NCBI RefSeq assembly: GCF_902833905.1 | Contig: NZ_CADFGP010000007.1 | Coordinates: 62,001 to 126,000 of the forward strand | Direction of reading: 5' to 3' | Origin: Paraburkholderia tuberum STM678 | GTDB taxonomy: Bacteria > Pseudomonadota > Gammaproteobacteria > Burkholderiales > Burkholderiaceae | DNA length: 64,000 nt | Shown here: in pieces, positions 47,330-57,711 of the stretch | Layout: each line of letters starts with the position of its first letter | Position numbering within the stretch: the stretch's first letter is position 1 | The notes under the pieces: model-generated | What the model saw: the letters and a program-made list of their open reading frames with translations, nothing else | Database searches by the model: none | What the model was told of the DNA's origin: nothing | Translations under genes and position numbers: made by a program

Positions 47330-48115
47330 TCACGGCGCGTCGTAGTCGCCCGTGCCGTCCGGCCACGGCGTCAGCAGTTCATAGCCGTCGTCGGTCACGG
47401 CGACCATGTGCTCCCATTGCGCCGACAGCGAGCGGTCCTTCGTGATCACGGTCCAGCCGTCGCGCTGTACCGACGTGCCGGCGCGGCCCGCGTTGATCAT
47501 CGGCTCGATCGTGAAGACCATGCCCGGCTTCAGGCGCACCCCCTGCCCCGGCTGCCCATAGTGCAGCACCTGCGGGTCCTCGTGATAGACCTTGCCGATG
47601 CCGTGCCCGCAGTAGTCGCGCACGATCGAGAAGCCCTCGCGCTGCGCGACCTTCTGGATCGCGTGGCCGACGTCGCCGAGCGTCGCGCCCGGCTTCACCT
47701 CGCGGATGCCGGCCACCATCGCCTCGTAGGTCGTGTCGATCAGCGCACGCGCGACCGTGCTCGACTGGCCGACGCAATACATGCGGCTCGTGTCGCCGAA
47801 ATAGCCGTCCTTGATGATCGCGACGTCGATGTTGAGGATGTCGCCGTCCTTCAGGATCTCGTTGCGATTCGGAATGCCGTGACACACGACATGGTTGACC
47901 GACGTGCAGACGGTCTTCGGAAAGCCCAGATAGCCGACATTGGCCGGAATCGCTTTCTGCGTGCGGACGATGTAGTCGTTGCACAGCGCGTCGAGGTCGT
48001 CGGTGCAGACGCCTGCCTTGACGTGCTCGCCGATCATTGCCAGCACATCGGCCGCGAGGCGGCCCGCAATGCGCAGCTTCGCGATATCGTCGGGAGTCTT
48101 GTACGTAATGGCCAT
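47330..48115 (-). CDS. map: methionine aminopeptidase, type I
   Basis: This 261-residue cytoplasmic metalloenzyme removes the N-terminal methionine of new proteins. Metal ligands are visible in order: ILNIDVAIIKDGYFGDTSRM (two Asp), GHGIGK with its His, FTIEPM (Glu), and AQWEHMVAV (Glu). HVVCHGIPN carries the catalytic His. The start at 48115 gives MAITYKTPDDIAKLR. The frame is open further upstream but not family-like. Confidence 0.97.
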   Translation of the reverse strand: MAITYKTPDDIAKLRIAGRLAADVLAMIGEHVKAGVCTDDLDALCNDYIVRTQKAIPANVGYLGFPKTVCTSVNHVVCHGIPNRNEILKDGDILNIDVAIIKDGYFGDTSRMYCVGQSSTVARALIDTTYEAMVAGIREVKPGATLGDVGHAIQKVAQREGFSIVRDYCGHGIGKVYHEDPQVLHYGQPGQGVRLKPGMVFTIEPMINAGRAGTSVQRDGWTVITKDRSLSAQWEHMVAVTDDGYELLTPWPDGTGDYDAP

Positions 48116-48434
48116 GAATTCAGTCGATGTGAGTCGCGGGTCAAGCGCGAGATGACCCGCCGCGCCCGAAAGCCCGGCGGCCCGCAACCGCCGCTCGATT
48201 GGGCGATTTCGGGCAATTGTACAGAGGATCGTCAGTGGACCCCTCGAAAACCGGCCGAAGCGGTGCGCGAGAAGCGGCGGTGGCGCTGTCGCGGCTTGCT
48301 GCGGCGCGCGCCCGAATCAGGATGACAGTTTTTGCGCGGCCCGTTGCGGGCCTGGGCGCTCGCATCGACTTAAGAGCAAAGGAACTCGAAGGATCATCGA
48401 GCCGGCAACGCCAATCGTTCAGCTTTCCATACTA
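48116..48434. other. intergenic between map and the chemotaxis-receptor remnant
   Basis: These 319 bp contain the upstream region of map. No convincing gene is seen; AATTGTACAGAGG at about 48213-48226 may be part of the map leader. Confidence 0.5.
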
Positions 48435-48772
48435 AATCAGCGCACCGAGAAGCAGGCTGCCTCGCTCGGCGAGACGGTCTCGGCGATGGAGCAGCTCACC
48501 GCGATCGTGCAGCTCAACGCGAGCATTGCCGAATAGGCGAGCGAACTCGCGCGCGTCGCGCGTGACGAGCATCGTCGGTGAAATCGCGCAGGTGTCGCGT
48601 GAACAGAGCGATGGGATTCAGCAGCTGGGCATCGCGATCACGCAAATGGTCGAGGTCACGCAACAGAACGCGGCACTCGTCGAGAAAAGCGCGGCGGCGG
48701 CCGCGTCGCCCGCGGATCAGGCGCGGGCGCTGAGGGAGGTGATGGAGGGGTTCGGGGTGGATGAGGCGCCCG
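48435..48772 (+). pseudogene. remnant of a methyl-accepting chemotaxis protein signalling domain
   Basis: Frame 1 reads QRTEKQAASLGETVSAMEQL and then TAIVQLNASIAE before a stop near 48534, followed by ASELARVAR. After a frame change, TSIVGEIAQVSREQSDGIQQ and LGIAITQMVEVTQQNAALVE follow (to about 48770). These are the start and end of the coiled-coil signalling domain of Burkholderia-type MCPs. The middle, including the invariant hairpin tip that contacts CheA/CheW, is deleted (about 90-100 codons). There is an in-frame stop, a frameshift, and no N-terminal sensor, so it cannot function. It is a fossil beside an accessory gene. Confidence 0.85.
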
Positions 48773-48895
48773 CACCCCCGCCTCGATACTCCGAAGGGAA
48801 GATTGGGCGCCGCCGTCAGGCCCGGCGACTCGTCGCTCTTGACACCGGGCAGCATCGACTGCGGACGGGCGGAACTGCTTGCGTCGACCCGCGGC

Positions 48896-50503
48896 CTAGT
48901 TGTCGGGATGGGCCGCCGTGAAGCTTTGGAAAGCACTGTAAGACGGATTCAGCGGTGAACCGTTGAGCATGATGCCGTAAGTCTGGTCGCCGCTGTCGAG
49001 CACGTAATACATGACGGACTGGATGTTGTGCGTCTTGCGGTTCTGATAGAACTCGCCGAGCTTCGTCGAGATGTAGTTCGAACGATAGGCCTCAGTTTGC
49101 TCCGGTCCGGTGTTCCACTCGGTGACGATGAACGGCACGCCATACCGGGCCTTGCAATAGATCGGCAGATCGAAGCCTGGCATCGCGCCGTCCGTACCGA
49201 GGTCGAACAGATCGCCATACACCTCGTAGTTGTGCCACGTGGTGATGTCCCAGCGCACGGTCGGGTAACCGCCGCTACCATCCGGCTGCATACCGTCCCA
49301 CAGCGCGTCCGCCGCGCCGATATCGTTCACGCAGAAGTTGATGCCGCATTTGGCGTTGGACTGAACCGACTTCACGCCGTCGATCATCCCGCGCATGACG
49401 CCGCGCATCACCGGCCAGTTCGCGTTGTTGAAGTCCGACGCCCTCGTGCCCGCATAAGTGAAGTTGAGCACGGTGGCGTTCTGCCGCGTCAGCTCGTTGC
49501 CGCATTCGTAGATGGTCACGCCATACGGCTTCAGTGCGTTCGCGACGGCCTGGGCTACCGCGTAACCCTGGCTGTAAGCCGCATTCTCGCCAGCAATCAG
49601 GTTGCCGCTGGAGTCGTAGACGCCCTGGTTGATCAGCACGATCAGCGTCATCCCCGCCGACTGGAAAGCCTGCGCGAGTCCGATCACCGCGTTCAACTCG
49701 GTCGACGTGTTGTTGCAGCCGACGCGATAGCTCGTGCAACCCATGCCCTTCAGGATCGACACGATCTGTTGGGGCGTGTAGTTGTAGTCGAAGTGGCCGT
49801 TCATGCCGTAGAACATGCCGGCGGACGGTGTGATCGCGGTGCGCGGATCGTTACAGGGCAGCCAATGGCCGGCGGTGTCGTTGTTCACGTAGAACTGGCC
49901 ACCCGTGCCGCAATGCCAGATCTTGCCGCCGTACCACAACACGAGCGAGACGTTGTACGTGTCGCCGACCGTCGCCCCGTTGCAGTAAATGACGCCGTTA
50001 GTCAGCGTCCAGATTGCGCCGGACTTGTCGATGATGTACGGAGAAGCGGGCAGCGAGGTGCCGTCGGCCGAAGTGCCGCCGAGGCGCGGGTCGTTGCAGC
50101 CCACCCAGCCCGAGCCCGTCCATTCGTAAAACTGACCACCCGTACCTTCGTGATAAATCACGCCGCCGTAAAACAGCACGAGCGAGACGTTGTAGGTGTT
50201 GCCTGCCGCCGACCCGTTGCGGTAGACCGAACCTCCGGAAAGGGTCCAGACGTTGCCGGAGTTGTCCGTGATGGACGTGGCGGGCGGCATGGAGATGCTG
50301 TTCGGGTCGCTCGTCTTCGCAGTCGGCGTTGTATTGCTCGAGGCTCCGGACGCACCCGACGCTGCCGCGGCACCGGAAGCGCCAGTCGCAGCGGCTGCCT
50401 TGCCAATCGCGTTCGATGACCCACTGCCCCCACCACACGCGGTCAAAAGATAACTTGCGCTCAGGGCCGTCAGGCCCCCAATGAATTGACGTCGTTTTAT
50501 CAT
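48896..50503 (-). CDS. exported clan GH-A-like glycoside hydrolase with duplicated N-terminal modules
   Basis: This 535-residue lipoprotein has a twin-arginine-like signal (KRRQFIGGLTALSASYLLTAC). A Ser/Ala/Gly-rich linker follows to about residue 70. Two related modules of about 65 residues (about 74-139 and 153-220) each carry NVWTLSGG/AIWTLTNG, TYNVSLVL, YGG, GTGGQFY and CNDPR. The C-terminal TIM-barrel-like domain (about 235-535) has the Asn-Glu pair ECGNELTRQ (acid/base Glu about 336) and FIVTEWNTG (probable nucleophile about 462), as in clan GH-A (GH5/GH39-like) enzymes. The substrate is unknown; an exported polysaccharide-acting role is inferred. Paired LacI-type operators lie 230 bp upstream. 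Confidence 0.82.
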   Translation of the reverse strand: MIKRRQFIGGLTALSASYLLTACGGGSGSSNAIGKAAAATGASGAAAASGASGASSNTTPTAKTSDPNSISMPPATSITDNSGNVWTLSGGSVYRNGSAAGNTYNVSLVLFYGGVIYHEGTGGQFYEWTGSGWVGCNDPRLGGTSADGTSLPASPYIIDKSGAIWTLTNGVIYCNGATVGDTYNVSLVLWYGGKIWHCGTGGQFYVNNDTAGHWLPCNDPRTAITPSAGMFYGMNGHFDYNYTPQQIVSILKGMGCTSYRVGCNNTSTELNAVIGLAQAFQSAGMTLIVLINQGVYDSSGNLIAGENAAYSQGYAVAQAVANALKPYGVTIYECGNELTRQNATVLNFTYAGTRASDFNNANWPVMRGVMRGMIDGVKSVQSNAKCGINFCVNDIGAADALWDGMQPDGSGGYPTVRWDITTWHNYEVYGDLFDLGTDGAMPGFDLPIYCKARYGVPFIVTEWNTGPEQTEAYRSNYISTKLGEFYQNRKTHNIQSVMYYVLDSGDQTYGIMLNGSPLNPSYSAFQSFTAAHPDN

Positions 50504-50733
50504 CGCGGAGTAATTCCAAATGTCGGGAAAATTCCCGATAAAAAGACCAAAAGGTGAATTCGCTGTGATTCGACGGACAATGAATAAGGATTCGATGCAA
50601 ATGAATTTGCAGGCCTTAAAGACTATTGTCCCGAAGTGCTTTGAACGCACGTCTGTGTTGTCCGATTGAACCGAGGCGCGCGAAGGTGGTCCTCGCGGTG
50701 GTTCAGATTGACAGGGCTGGGTGCGCGTTGGTT

Positions 50734-50760
50734 CGCAAACGTTTGCGGTGCAAACGTTTT
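50734..50760. promoter_or_regulatory. LacI/PurR-type operator pair
   Basis: CGCAAACGTTTGCG at 50734-50747 is a perfect 14-bp palindrome with the central CG typical of LacI-family operators. A second imperfect copy, GCAAACGTTTT, is centred 15 bp away at 50755/50756. Both lie about 235 bp upstream of the hydrolase start. Confidence 0.6.
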
Positions 50761-50874
50761 ACTGATTAATTGCCGAAGCTTTCATTTTCAGGAAAATTCT
50801 TCCTGTAAAAGCTTCTGACGGCGTAAATCGTACCCTGAACGAATGACCGAGCCCAATCAAAAATCGTATTTATT

Positions 50875-50905
50875 TGTAAAAAAGGGCAGATCTTGCGGAG
50901 ATCTG
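50875..50905 (-). terminator. intrinsic terminator-like hairpin, minus strand
   Basis: CAGATCT-CCGCA-AGATCTG is followed on the minus strand by CCCTTTTTT (50887-50905 plus the tail). It is downstream of tRNA-Ser and its own terminator, with no clear gene in between. Confidence 0.6.
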
Positions 50906-51198
50906 TGGGGTCGGCGAAGATTCGCACTTTCAGAAGTCGATCGGGGGGCGGGTCGCCCGCAAATTTTCTGACTTCGACCCCTTATAGCGTACAACAGCCA
51001 CGCCCCGAATATGTCCGGCATATGAATTAGGGGACAGTGCAGTACGGATGACTTAAGATATTTGTATGGAAATGAGATGAAAAAGACCACGAGCAACGAA
51101 TGGCTTATGTAAAAAATTGAAACAAGGGATTTCGCCAAAATAGAAATGATGCTTGAATAATTTCGAATTGCCTTGGCAAAGCCATTCGAGAACTCAAA

Positions 51199-51235
51199 GC
51201 AAAAACCCCTTGATCTCGGTGAAATCAAGGGGTTT
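51199..51235 (-). terminator. terminator of tRNA-Ser
   Basis: A perfect 12-bp stem (AAACCCCTTGAT / ATCAAGGGGTTT) with a 9-nt loop and a following TTT on the minus strand lies 8 bp after the tRNA 3' end. Confidence 0.9.
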
Positions 51236-51242
51236 CAGAATT

Positions 51243-51333
51243 TGGCGGAAAGGGTGGGATTCGAACCCACGGTACGGGGAAACCGTACGCCTGATTTCGA
51301 GTCAGGTACATTCGACCACTCTGCCACCTTTCC
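51243..51333 (-). tRNA. tRNA-Ser, anticodon CGA
   Basis: This 91-nt tRNA has the acceptor stem GGAAAGG / CCTTTCC, discriminator G and an encoded CCA. The anticodon stem is CCTGA / TCAGG around the loop CTCGAAA, giving anticodon CGA (reads UCG). The long variable arm GTACGG...CCGTAC is typical of serine tRNAs. The T-arm has GGTTCGAATCC. It lies about 200 bp downstream of serS on the same strand. Confidence 0.97.
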
Positions 51334-51535
51334 GGGTATTCCAACTCGCTACTGCATTGTCGGATCCAAGCGGGCCGTTGCTTGGGAGAAAAAGATTATA
51401 GAACAGCTCGAATTAGTTTTCCAAGCCCCCTCGTCCAAAAAATTTCTAAAAAATTTTCGCGGGACCTCGATGCCGTTCGCGGCATCCATCGTCAGACGCG
51501 CGACGACACCGCGCCTGCGCGCGCATCGGCGACGC

Positions 51536-54209
<2,674 letters not shown>

Positions 54210-54420
54210 GACGTTTTGGGGATAATCTCGGCTTTCCGGGGCACGCACCGCTTCGGAGCAACGCCTCGCGGGACAAGCGCAAAGCCCGCGTCCGGCCGGA
54301 AACACAGCACGAACGCGGGCAACGTCCTGCATTATGACAGTGACGGCGGCCAGGCGATGGCCGACCCGGGGCGCCGGCAACGCAAAGAATCACAGCACCA
54401 CCAACAGGAACGAACATCAG

Positions 54421-55737
54421 ATGGCTCAAGATTCCGTCGCCGGCAACGCCGGCTCCACCTACGCGCCGCTCACGCCGGTGCCCGACGCGCGCCGCGCGTT
54501 TCGCACCGGCGACGCGTTCGCGCTGTGGTTCTCGCTCGGCATCGGCCTGCTCGTCGCCCAGGCGGGCGCGCTGCTGGTGCCGGGGCTGTCGCTGCCGCAT
54601 GCGCTCGTCGCGATCGTGCTCGGCAGCGTGATCGGCGTCGTGCTGCTCGCGCTCGTGGGCGTGATCGGCACCGACACCGGGCTCGCGGCGATGTCGTCGC
54701 TGCGTCCGACGCTCGGCGTGCGCGGCGCGTCGGTGCCGGCCGTGCTGAACATGGTGCAACTGGTCGGCTGGGGCTCGTTCGAGGTGATCGTGATGCGCGA
54801 TTCTGCCGATGCGCTCGCGAAACAGGCGTTCGGCCTGTCGATGCCGCTCGTGTGGACCGTGATCTTCGGCGTGCTCGCGACGCTGCTCGCGATCAGCGGC
54901 CCGCTGTCGTTCGTGCGGCGCTTTCTGCGCAAGTGGGGGATCTGGCTGCTGCTCGCGGGCGCCGCATGGCTCACGTGGAATCTGCTCGCGCGCCACAATC
55001 TCGCGGACCTGATGCGTCGTCCCGGCACCGGCGAGATGTCGTTCGGCGGCGCGGTCGACCTCGTGGTCGCGATGCCGCTGTCATGGCTGCCGCTGATCGC
55101 CGACTACACGCGCTTCGGCCGCCGCGCCGGCGAGACGTTCCGCGGCACGCTATACGGCTATGGCATCGCGAACATCTGGTTCTATGCGCTCGGCGCGGTC
55201 TACGGGCTCGCTGCCGGCGGCGGCGATGCATTGCTGACCGGCGCGCTCGCGCAAGCGGGCGGCGGGTTTGCGCTGCTGCTGATTCTGATCGACGAAATCG
55301 ACAATGCGTTCGCCGACATCCACTCGGCCGCGGTGTCGACCGGCACGTTCTGGACGCGCGCGAGCGTGCCGTTGCTGTCGGCCGCGTTCGGTGCGCTGTG
55401 CACGCTGATCGCGCTGCTCGTGCCGACGGCGAAGTACCAGAACTTCCTGCTGCTGATCGGCTCGGTATTCGCGCCGCTGTTCGGCGTCGTGCTGATGGAT
55501 CACTTCATCGTGCGCAAGCGTCGCGTCGACGCCGCGGTGCTCGCCGATGTGCTCGGCCGCTACGGCTTCTCGGGCGGCTGGCACCTGAGCGCGTTCGTCG
55601 CTTGGGCGATCGGCATCGCCTCGTACCAGGTGATCAATCAATGGCTACCGAATGTCGGCGCGACGCTGCCGTCGCTTGCGATCGGCGCGGTGTGCTATTA
55701 CGCGTTCGTATCGGCGCGCAAGACCGCGTATGCGTGA
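54421..55737 (+). CDS. cytX: NCS1 family transporter, probably hydroxymethylpyrimidine transporter CytX
   Basis: This 438-residue inner-membrane nucleobase:cation symporter has about 12 TM segments. The opening YAPLTPVPDARRAFRTGDAF and FSLGIGLLVAQAGALLVPGL, plus VNMVQLVGWGSFEVIVMRDSA-like residues, resemble the CytX/CodB branch of NCS1. CytX members import the thiamine precursor HMP and often follow a thiamine riboswitch. No THI-box is visible in the 210 bp upstream, so cytosine or another pyrimidine is also possible. The ATG at 54421 is chosen from the N-terminal alignment pattern, and AGGAA lies upstream. It is divergent from rarA. Confidence 0.8.
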   Translation: MAQDSVAGNAGSTYAPLTPVPDARRAFRTGDAFALWFSLGIGLLVAQAGALLVPGLSLPHALVAIVLGSVIGVVLLALVGVIGTDTGLAAMSSLRPTLGVRGASVPAVLNMVQLVGWGSFEVIVMRDSADALAKQAFGLSMPLVWTVIFGVLATLLAISGPLSFVRRFLRKWGIWLLLAGAAWLTWNLLARHNLADLMRRPGTGEMSFGGAVDLVVAMPLSWLPLIADYTRFGRRAGETFRGTLYGYGIANIWFYALGAVYGLAAGGGDALLTGALAQAGGGFALLLILIDEIDNAFADIHSAAVSTGTFWTRASVPLLSAAFGALCTLIALLVPTAKYQNFLLLIGSVFAPLFGVVLMDHFIVRKRRVDAAVLADVLGRYGFSGGWHLSAFVAWAIGIASYQVINQWLPNVGATLPSLAIGAVCYYAFVSARKTAYA

Positions 55738-55783
55738 GCGCGTCACCCTCAGCGCGTTGCATTAGACGCAGCTGTCACAAAAT

Positions 55784-55818
55784 AAAAAAGACCTGCAATC
55801 CAACTGCAGGTCTTTTTT
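55784..55818 (+). terminator. bidirectional intrinsic terminator
   Basis: A perfect 14-bp stem (AAAAAAGACCTGCA / TGCAGGTCTTTTTT) with a 7-nt loop lies between the convergent transporter gene and the small gene at 55858. Confidence 0.93.
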
Positions 55819-55857
55819 TGTGACCGTCGAACGGCCAATCACAGTGCGCGCCGCGGG

Positions 55858-56085
55858 CTATTTTTTCGCCGCTTTGCGCCGACGCGATTCGGCCTTGCGA
55901 CACAGATCCGTGAGCAGCCAACGGGCGACGGTCTCCGGCCGATTCGGCGCATACGAGGCGAATTTGCTCTCGTTCGCGAAATGGACGACGACGGTGCCCG
56001 TCATGACGCGATAAGTTCCGGCATAGTTTACGCCGTCCAGTTCCACGCTAAGCGCGTGGGTGGTTTCATATTCCGCGAAAGTCAA
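55858..56085 (-). CDS. small hypothetical protein, 75 residues
   Basis: No known family is recognised. The product has a compact alternating pattern (ALSVELDGVNYAGTYRVMTG, TVVVHFANESKFASYA) followed by an RPETVARWLLTDLCRKAE helix and a Lys/Arg-rich end. It looks like a small soluble folded protein. The start is uncertain: a TTG at 56085 opens the frame, and a GTG 12 codons on is another choice. It shares a bidirectional terminator with the transporter gene. Confidence 0.6.
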   Translation of the reverse strand: MTFAEYETTHALSVELDGVNYAGTYRVMTGTVVVHFANESKFASYAPNRPETVARWLLTDLCRKAESRRRKAAKK

Positions 56086-56250
56086 AATTAAGGCGATATC
56101 TCGAAACGAGACATTATCGCTACGATTTTTCGGAAGTCAAAGAAATATGCAATTGGTTGCATATTAAATTCTCACCGGCGGTAATTGTTGCGTTCTCCGC
56201 TTGAAAACCCAAATAACGGGCTGCCGGATTACGTTAGATAACCTGCTGCC

Positions 56251-56481
56251 TTACTGCCGTTCAAGCCGAACCGTCGGCGTATCGGCGAAACGCTCAAGCG
56301 CGCGATTGCCTTCCCGATGGGCTTCGGCCTCGTCGATAAAGGTTTTTTCACTATATGCAACGACCTTGAAACCACTTCCGGCCGCGCGCGGAACCGTTAT
56401 TCCCCAATGCCACCCGCCCTCCTGCTGGAACACATGGAGGGACGGGGATAAGCGTGAATCGTGTGAAGAAGACAATCTCAT
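56251..56481 (-). CDS. small hypothetical protein, 76 residues
   Basis: The ATG at 56481 has GAGG 6 nt upstream and is preferred over two earlier in-frame starts. The product contains GGWHWGITVPRAAGSGFKVV and then AYSEKTFIDEAEAHREGNRA, ending LERFADTPTVRLERQ. The pattern suggests a small mixed alpha/beta fold. No family is recognised. It is in a GC-poorer stretch inserted between lolA and the CytX-like gene. Confidence 0.6.
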   Translation of the reverse strand: MRLSSSHDSRLSPSLHVFQQEGGWHWGITVPRAAGSGFKVVAYSEKTFIDEAEAHREGNRALERFADTPTVRLERQ

Positions 56482-56740
56482 GACATGCCTCGTCTTTCCA
56501 GACATCCAAAGCGACAACAACCTTCGATCAGTTTAGGCGTTATTTTGTTGCGTTGCAGCAAAAAATTGTTAGAGATTACGAACCCAATCCTGGGAAAATG
56601 ATCGGACGCGCCAACTCCAGCCCATGAGCAATGCCGGTCTTTCCAGTCTCGCACTAAATCATTACGTCTGCCGGTACGACGATTTAACGTTCGTCGCGGC
56701 GCCGGGCGCGCATCCCTAAGCAATCCACGCACCGCGCGAA
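56482..56740. other. intergenic, no gene seen
   Basis: This stretch between the small hypothetical gene and the lolA terminator is GC-poorer than the flanks. No convincing frame or repeat was found. Confidence 0.55.
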
Positions 56741-56771
56741 AATAAAAAGCCGCGCTCGACAAGCGCGGCTT
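56737..56771 (-). terminator. lolA intrinsic terminator
   Basis: A 10-bp stem (AAGCCGCGCT / AGCGCGGCTT) with a 5-nt loop is followed on the minus strand by TTTATTTTCGCG. It lies about 46 bp after the lolA stop. Confidence 0.88.
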
Positions 56772-56816
56772 CGCCGGCGTTTGCAAAGGCGCCAGTGTCG
56801 GCGCCTACCGCGCGGT

Positions 56817-57560
56817 TTATCCGTTGATCACATCCGCGCCCTTCGGCACCGTGAACTTGAATGCATCGGGCGGCAGTTGCGGATTTTTCTGGATGTTCGA
56901 GAACGTGAGCAGCGTCACGTTACCGAACACGTCGTGCAATTCCATCGCTTCGAGATTGCCGTCCTTGAAGCCGATGCCGACGCGCTCGAACTGCGTGTCC
57001 TTCGCCTTCGGCGTCAGTTCGAGCCAGTCGATGCCGGCCTTCACGCCCGCGTCGCGCAGCGAGAAGTTCTTGTCCAGATCGTTGCTGCCGAACAGGATCG
57101 CCGCCGGGCTTGCGCCGAGCGCGTTGCCGAGCGGGCGCACCGTCACCTGGTTCAGATCCTTGTCGTAGACGTAGAACTTGTCGCCGTCCGCCTGCAGCAA
57201 TTGCGAGTAGGGCTTCTCGTATTGCCAGATGAACTTGCCGGGCCGCGCGAACATGAACGTGCCGCTCGACGTGGTCGGCTTGGCCGGGTTCGCGGTGGAC
57301 AGCGCGCCGCTCGCGCCCTGCGCCTTGCTCGGCGCGCGCACTTCCTGCTGCACGAAGGCGCCGCGCGCCGAATGGACCTGCGCGATGAATGCCTTCAGTT
57401 GCTCGGTGCCGCTCGCGAACGCGTGCGAGGCGACGAGCAGCGACGCACCGATCGCGACACTGCCCACGGCGCGCGCGATCTTGCGCATGCCGCGGGACAC
57501 GCGCTCGCCGAGGCGCCCCGCTCGACGCTGTCGGGCATCCTGCTGCGCGATTGCTTGCAT
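56817..57560 (-). CDS. lolA: outer-membrane lipoprotein carrier protein LolA
   Basis: This 247-residue periplasmic chaperone takes lipoproteins from LolCDE to LolB. Basic N-terminal residues and a signal peptide ([23 protein letters not shown]) end at about residue 49. The mature part has [31 protein letters not shown] and [16 protein letters not shown], family hallmarks. The ATG at 57560 has GGGAGA 7 nt upstream; an internal ATG at 57488 would give a more standard signal peptide. It follows ftsK with a 150-bp gap. Confidence 0.93.
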   Translation of the reverse strand: MQAIAQQDARQRRAGRLGERVSRGMRKIARAVGSVAIGASLLVASHAFASGTEQLKAFIAQVHSARGAFVQQEVRAPSKAQGASGALSTANPAKPTTSSGTFMFARPGKFIWQYEKPYSQLLQADGDKFYVYDKDLNQVTVRPLGNALGASPAAILFGSNDLDKNFSLRDAGVKAGIDWLELTPKAKDTQFERVGIGFKDGNLEAMELHDVFGNVTLLTFSNIQKNPQLPPDAFKFTVPKGADVING

Positions 57561-57711
57561 AGGTTTTTCTCCCTTGAATGAATTCGGTGATGGGCTGCGC
57601 CAGCTCGATGCACTCGCTGAACACAGAGTGACTGGCCCAGCGTCGAGCCGCAATGGCGCACCGGACGGTGCACGCGGCGTCGCTCGCGATGGCCGCAATG
57701 GCTCGTTGCGG

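Larger units (their letters stand above)
50504..51198. other. AT-rich non-coding stretch between the hydrolase gene and tRNA-Ser
   Basis: Nearly 700 bp are clearly poorer in GC than the rest of the window. It holds the hydrolase upstream region with LacI-type sites and a minus-strand terminator-like hairpin. One open frame at 50857-51228 is not convincing as a gene, as it runs through both terminators. Confidence 0.65.

Noticed and set aside
50857..51228. 123-codon minus-strand frame in the AT-rich stretch
   Set aside because: It contains the tRNA terminator and a second terminator, has no good ribosome binding site, and AT-rich DNA opens such frames by chance.
51243..51333. Prophage or island attachment site at tRNA-Ser
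   Set aside because: No integrase gene and no repeat of the tRNA 3' end were found within the window.
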